Below are positions 61,897-64,000 of a stretch of DNA of 64,000 nucleotides, piece by piece. Source of the DNA: JAFAMS01 sp963715815 (GTDB lineage Bacteria; Vulcanimicrobiota; Vulcanimicrobiia; Vulcanimicrobiales; Vulcanimicrobiaceae). Below the pieces are notes generated by a model. The model made no database searches and was not told the origin of the DNA. It was given only the letters and a program-made list of their open reading frames with translations. How positions within the stretch are numbered: position 1 is the stretch's first letter; the number at the start of each line of letters is the position of its first letter. Both the position numbers and the translations under genes were made by a program. The stretch lies in the NCBI GenBank assembly GCA_963715815.1, contig OY970278.1, forward strand, positions 2,790,001-2,854,000. The letters are read 5' to 3'.

Positions 61897-62418
61897 TTAG
61901 TAGCTGATGAAGCTGGTAATCTTGTGCTTGCCGAGTGCCTTGCGGCCGGCGAGCGCTTCGAGCTCGATCAGAAAAGCGAACTCGACGATCTCGGCACCTA
62001 GGCGCTCGACCAGGCGTCCGGTCGCAGCCGCCGTACCGCCCGTAGCTAGGACGTCGTCAACGATCAGCACGCGCTTGCCGCGGCCGACCGCATCGTCGTG
62101 GACCTCGAGCGAATTGGTGCCGTACTCGAGCGCGTACTCTTCGGTCATCTTCGAACCCGGAAGCTTGCCCGGTTTGCGAACGGGCACGAATCCTGCGCCA
62201 AGTTCGTAGGCGAGAGGCGCCGCCAGTATATAGCCGCGGGCCTCGACCCCGACGACGACGTCGATGCGGTCGTTGCGGAAGCGCTCGACGAACATGTCGA
62301 TCATCGCGCGAAAGCCCTCGGGATCTTTGATCAGCGGCGTGATATCGCGGAACTGAATCCCGGCAATCGGAAAGTCCGGGATCGTTCGAATCAGTCCCTT
62401 AAGCTCTGTCAAATGCAC
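61897..62418 (-). CDS. apt: Adenine phosphoribosyltransferase
   Basis: 173 residues, the normal length. IRTIPDFPIAGIQFRDITPL and IDVVVGVEARGYILAAPLAY, then VRKPGKLPGSKMTEEYALEY and the PRPP-binding loop RVLIVDDVLATGGTAAATGR. It salvages adenine to AMP with PRPP. It lies 80 bases upstream of rel on the same strand, an arrangement (apt beside relA/spoT) common in bacteria. Confidence 0.96.
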   Translation of the reverse strand: MHLTELKGLIRTIPDFPIAGIQFRDITPLIKDPEGFRAMIDMFVERFRNDRIDVVVGVEARGYILAAPLAYELGAGFVPVRKPGKLPGSKMTEEYALEYGTNSLEVHDDAVGRGKRVLIVDDVLATGGTAAATGRLVERLGAEIVEFAFLIELEALAGRKALGKHKITSFISY

Positions 62419-62487
62419 GCGCCGCGCTTCGCGGGGAGAACCCTCGGGCCCTCGGCAGCGTTTAAGCTAGCAGAAAGGACCTGCTAC

Positions 62488-62787
62488 ATGCATATCAGGA
62501 CTTTGGCGGCCGGCGTGCTGTGTGCGACAATCGCATTCGGCGCCGCGGCCCCTGCTCTCGCCGACGGCACGGCGAGCACGCGTAATATCTTTGTTGCCGG
62601 CGTTGCTGCTGCAATCGGTCTCACAAATTGGAACCACAAGAAGCGCATCAAGCAAGAAGAGATGGCGGAACAAGGGCGCCGTCAAACCGCGTATCGCGAG
62701 TGGTTCTACAAAAAGTACGGACACTATCCGTCGGATCAAGAATTCCGCGACTGGTACGCAAAGACATACGGCGTTCCGCCTACGTAA
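62488..62787 (+). CDS. Small secreted protein, unknown function
   Basis: 99 residues from ATG 62488 behind GAAAGGA. Sec signal (TLAAGVLCATIAFGAAAPA, cleavage after ALA), then NIFVAGVAAAIGLTNWNHKK, a possible second helix, and a charged helical tail with WFYKKYGHYPSDQEFRDWY repeated in style by WYAKTYGVPP. I recognise no family. It is followed seven bases later by the TonB-like gene, probably in one operon. Confidence 0.7.
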   Translation: MHIRTLAAGVLCATIAFGAAAPALADGTASTRNIFVAGVAAAIGLTNWNHKKRIKQEEMAEQGRRQTAYREWFYKKYGHYPSDQEFRDWYAKTYGVPPT

Positions 62788-62794
62788 GGAATCC

Positions 62795-63628
62795 TTGAAG
62801 CGATTTCGGCAGCGTCTGCTTCTTGCGGTCGCATGTTCGATCGCGATTCACGAGATCGTCATCGGCGCAGGCGGCTTCTTACGCATGGAACGTGATCCAG
62901 TTCCGCAGCAAGCCGTCGCGTCGACGCTCGTTTCGATCGAAGTGCGCACGCCCGCACCCACGCCGACACCAGCTCCAAGAGTAAGGGCAGCTACCGTCCA
63001 AAAAGTCGCCGCGCCGCGCGCCACGATGATCGCGGTTCACACCGGCGGTTCGAAAGGCGGACCGAAACTTCAAGTTCGCACCCAAAAGATCGTCCATCAT
63101 AAGGAAAGCCTGCCGACTTGGTGGTCGGCGATGCACGGCTCGAAAATCGTTGCGAGCACCGGGACCGGGACGCAACCGGCGCCTGACGCAGGTGCCTCAA
63201 GCGGCAGCGGAACGGGAACAGGCAGCGGCGCCGGTTCGGCCGCGGGGCCGGGTGGTGGAACCGGCGGCAACGGGAGCGGCGTCGCGAACGCGACTGCCCC
63301 CTGCGGTAGTCCATACTTCTTCCGCATACACAGTGAACGCGCGAAAGACGGCGGAGTCGATGACACTATCAGAGTCCATTTGACTCTTGGCAGTGGCGAG
63401 CGGCTGGACGGTATTTTCCCGTACACCTGGCACTATCCAAGTGCAGCCGATGACCCATTTTCTAAGCCGCCGCAAAACGACGACAATGACATGGTTGCCG
63501 CTAAATTGCCGCCGGCGGGCTTCGATGTCACAAATGCTCCGCCGGCCGTTCGTCTTACCTTGGCCAAGACTTTACCAAATGGGATGACGCTCTTCGACCC
63601 TTGTCCGCCGGGTGTCGGCGAGTTGTGA
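62795..63628 (+). CDS. TonB-like single-pass protein with Pro/Gly-rich linkers
   Basis: 277 residues from TTG 62795, with AAGGAA six bases upstream. One N-terminal helix (RLLLAVACSIAIHEIVIGAG), a Pro-rich periplasmic stalk (TPAPTPTPAPR), a basic stretch, a Gly/Ser/Thr-rich linker (about residues 125-165), and a C-terminal domain (FFRIHSERAKDGGVDDTIRV, LTLGSGERLDGIFPYTWHYP). The layout is that of TonB/energy transducers, but the C-terminal domain does not show the usual YPxxA box, so the TonB role is only suggested. No ExbB/ExbD is in the window. Confidence 0.65.
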   Translation: MKRFRQRLLLAVACSIAIHEIVIGAGGFLRMERDPVPQQAVASTLVSIEVRTPAPTPTPAPRVRAATVQKVAAPRATMIAVHTGGSKGGPKLQVRTQKIVHHKESLPTWWSAMHGSKIVASTGTGTQPAPDAGASSGSGTGTGSGAGSAAGPGGGTGGNGSGVANATAPCGSPYFFRIHSERAKDGGVDDTIRVHLTLGSGERLDGIFPYTWHYPSAADDPFSKPPQNDDNDMVAAKLPPAGFDVTNAPPAVRLTLAKTLPNGMTLFDPCPPGVGEL

Positions 63629-63675
63629 TTTGGACCGGGAGCAATTCTGGGCCCCATCTGCCGAAACAAGATAAT

Positions 63676-64000
63676 ATGTTCGCCGACCTAATGGATTGGT
63701 TCGGTTCCCGCGCGGACGATCGCCGGGAGCAGCCACGCGCCCGCATGCCTTATAAGGTAACCTGCAGCTCCAACGGACTGACGTGGAGTCCGGTTATGGG
63801 CATCGACATCGGCGTCGGCGGGATCTCGATACTTTCGCAGCACGGATTGCACAAGACTGAGCTCGACTTCAAGCTGACGATTGGTTCGCGCATGATTCCA
63901 TGCCGCATGGCGGTCGTACGTCACGAGGGCGCAATTCAGGGCGGTAACAAGCTCCACAAATACGCGCTGCGATTCGTTTCAATGAAGCGCGACGATCAAG
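63676..64000 (+). CDS. PilZ-domain c-di-GMP-binding protein, 3' end outside window
   Basis: Open from ATG 63676 to the window edge (108 residues seen). The PilZ pattern RRxxPRxxxPY appears as DDRREQPRARMPYKVTCSSN, followed by the DxSxxG position as MGIDIGVGGISILS and then LTIGSRMIPCRMAVVRHEG. It binds c-di-GMP, as made by the GGDEF protein at 31948. It is preceded by the TonB-like gene by 47 bases. Confidence 0.82.
   Translation, partial: MFADLMDWFGSRADDRREQPRARMPYKVTCSSNGLTWSPVMGIDIGVGGISILSQHGLHKTELDFKLTIGSRMIPCRMAVVRHEGAIQGGNKLHKYALRFVSMKRDDQ

Noticed and set aside
1..64000. tRNA and rRNA genes
   Set aside because: No GTTCRANYC T-loop with a matching acceptor stem and no rRNA text was seen in the intergenic gaps; a covariance search would settle it.

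Overview
The window reads as a chromosomal segment of a GC-rich, double-membraned bacterium. The evidence for two membranes is a TonB-dependent receptor, many lipobox lipoproteins and Tat-type periplasmic binding proteins. Gene content and style (molybdenum-storage-like proteins, paralogous Cys-lipoprotein families, a 1-bp-overlap gene layout) would suit an uncultured lineage such as Eremiobacterota/Vulcanimicrobiota. That placement is inference only: there is no rRNA here, and a marker-gene tree would be needed. Genes are very tightly packed, with stop/start overlaps (GTGA, ATGA, TAATG, CTGA) and convergent pairs that share a CTAG or CTAA tetranucleotide as both stops. I found no tRNA, rRNA, CRISPR array, IS element or phage.

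Layout. 0-12 kb: end of a GT39-like glycosyltransferase, an EamA transporter, an RsbW-like ATPase, a Dyp peroxidase, then an SBP-permease-ATPase ABC importer flanked by two YtcJ-type amidohydrolases, and a stand-alone MASE4-like membrane protein divergent from a chemoreceptor-like protein. 12-16 kb: a coupled minus-strand cluster of a TRAP binding protein, two MmgE/PrpD-family genes (one split) and a DUF899 remnant, followed by a GNAT and a VOC protein; the VOC gene is divergent from a MarR regulator, with two matching operators. 17-31 kb: DoxX-like protein, cyanase, beta/gamma-crystallin-like protein, a zinc-ribbon/IF-1 pair with terminator, a broken GAF sensor, DEAD-box helicase, cNMP-thioredoxin-reductase-like protein, dipeptidase, peroxiredoxin, a broken flavin monooxygenase, and an ankyrin/ssb junction where the usual rpsF-ssb-rpsR-rplI order is interrupted. 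32-38 kb: a 7TM-DISM GGDEF protein, and the most unusual locus, a molybdenum-storage (MosA/MosB) homologue pair whose first member carries an N-terminal ECF-transporter-like membrane region. 37.8-51.8 kb: a minus-strand run of a small lipoprotein, five tandem paralogous propeller lipoproteins and a TonB-dependent receptor. 52-58 kb: CaiB-type CoA-transferase and a leuA-ilvC-leuC-leuD operon preceded by a complete attenuator (promoter, 28-codon leader peptide, antiterminator segment, terminator). 58-64 kb: an SBP-permease fusion that appears to start at CTG behind a perfect Shine-Dalgarno, Rel/SpoT, apt, a TonB-like protein and the start of a PilZ protein.

Quality caveat. Many clearly real genes, including leuC, are interrupted by single-base shifts, often in homopolymers, and these are densest in the near-identical tandem array at 41-51 kb. 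The simplest reading is uncorrected long-read indels rather than wholesale pseudogenisation. Products are therefore described as the reconstructed protein, with shift positions given.
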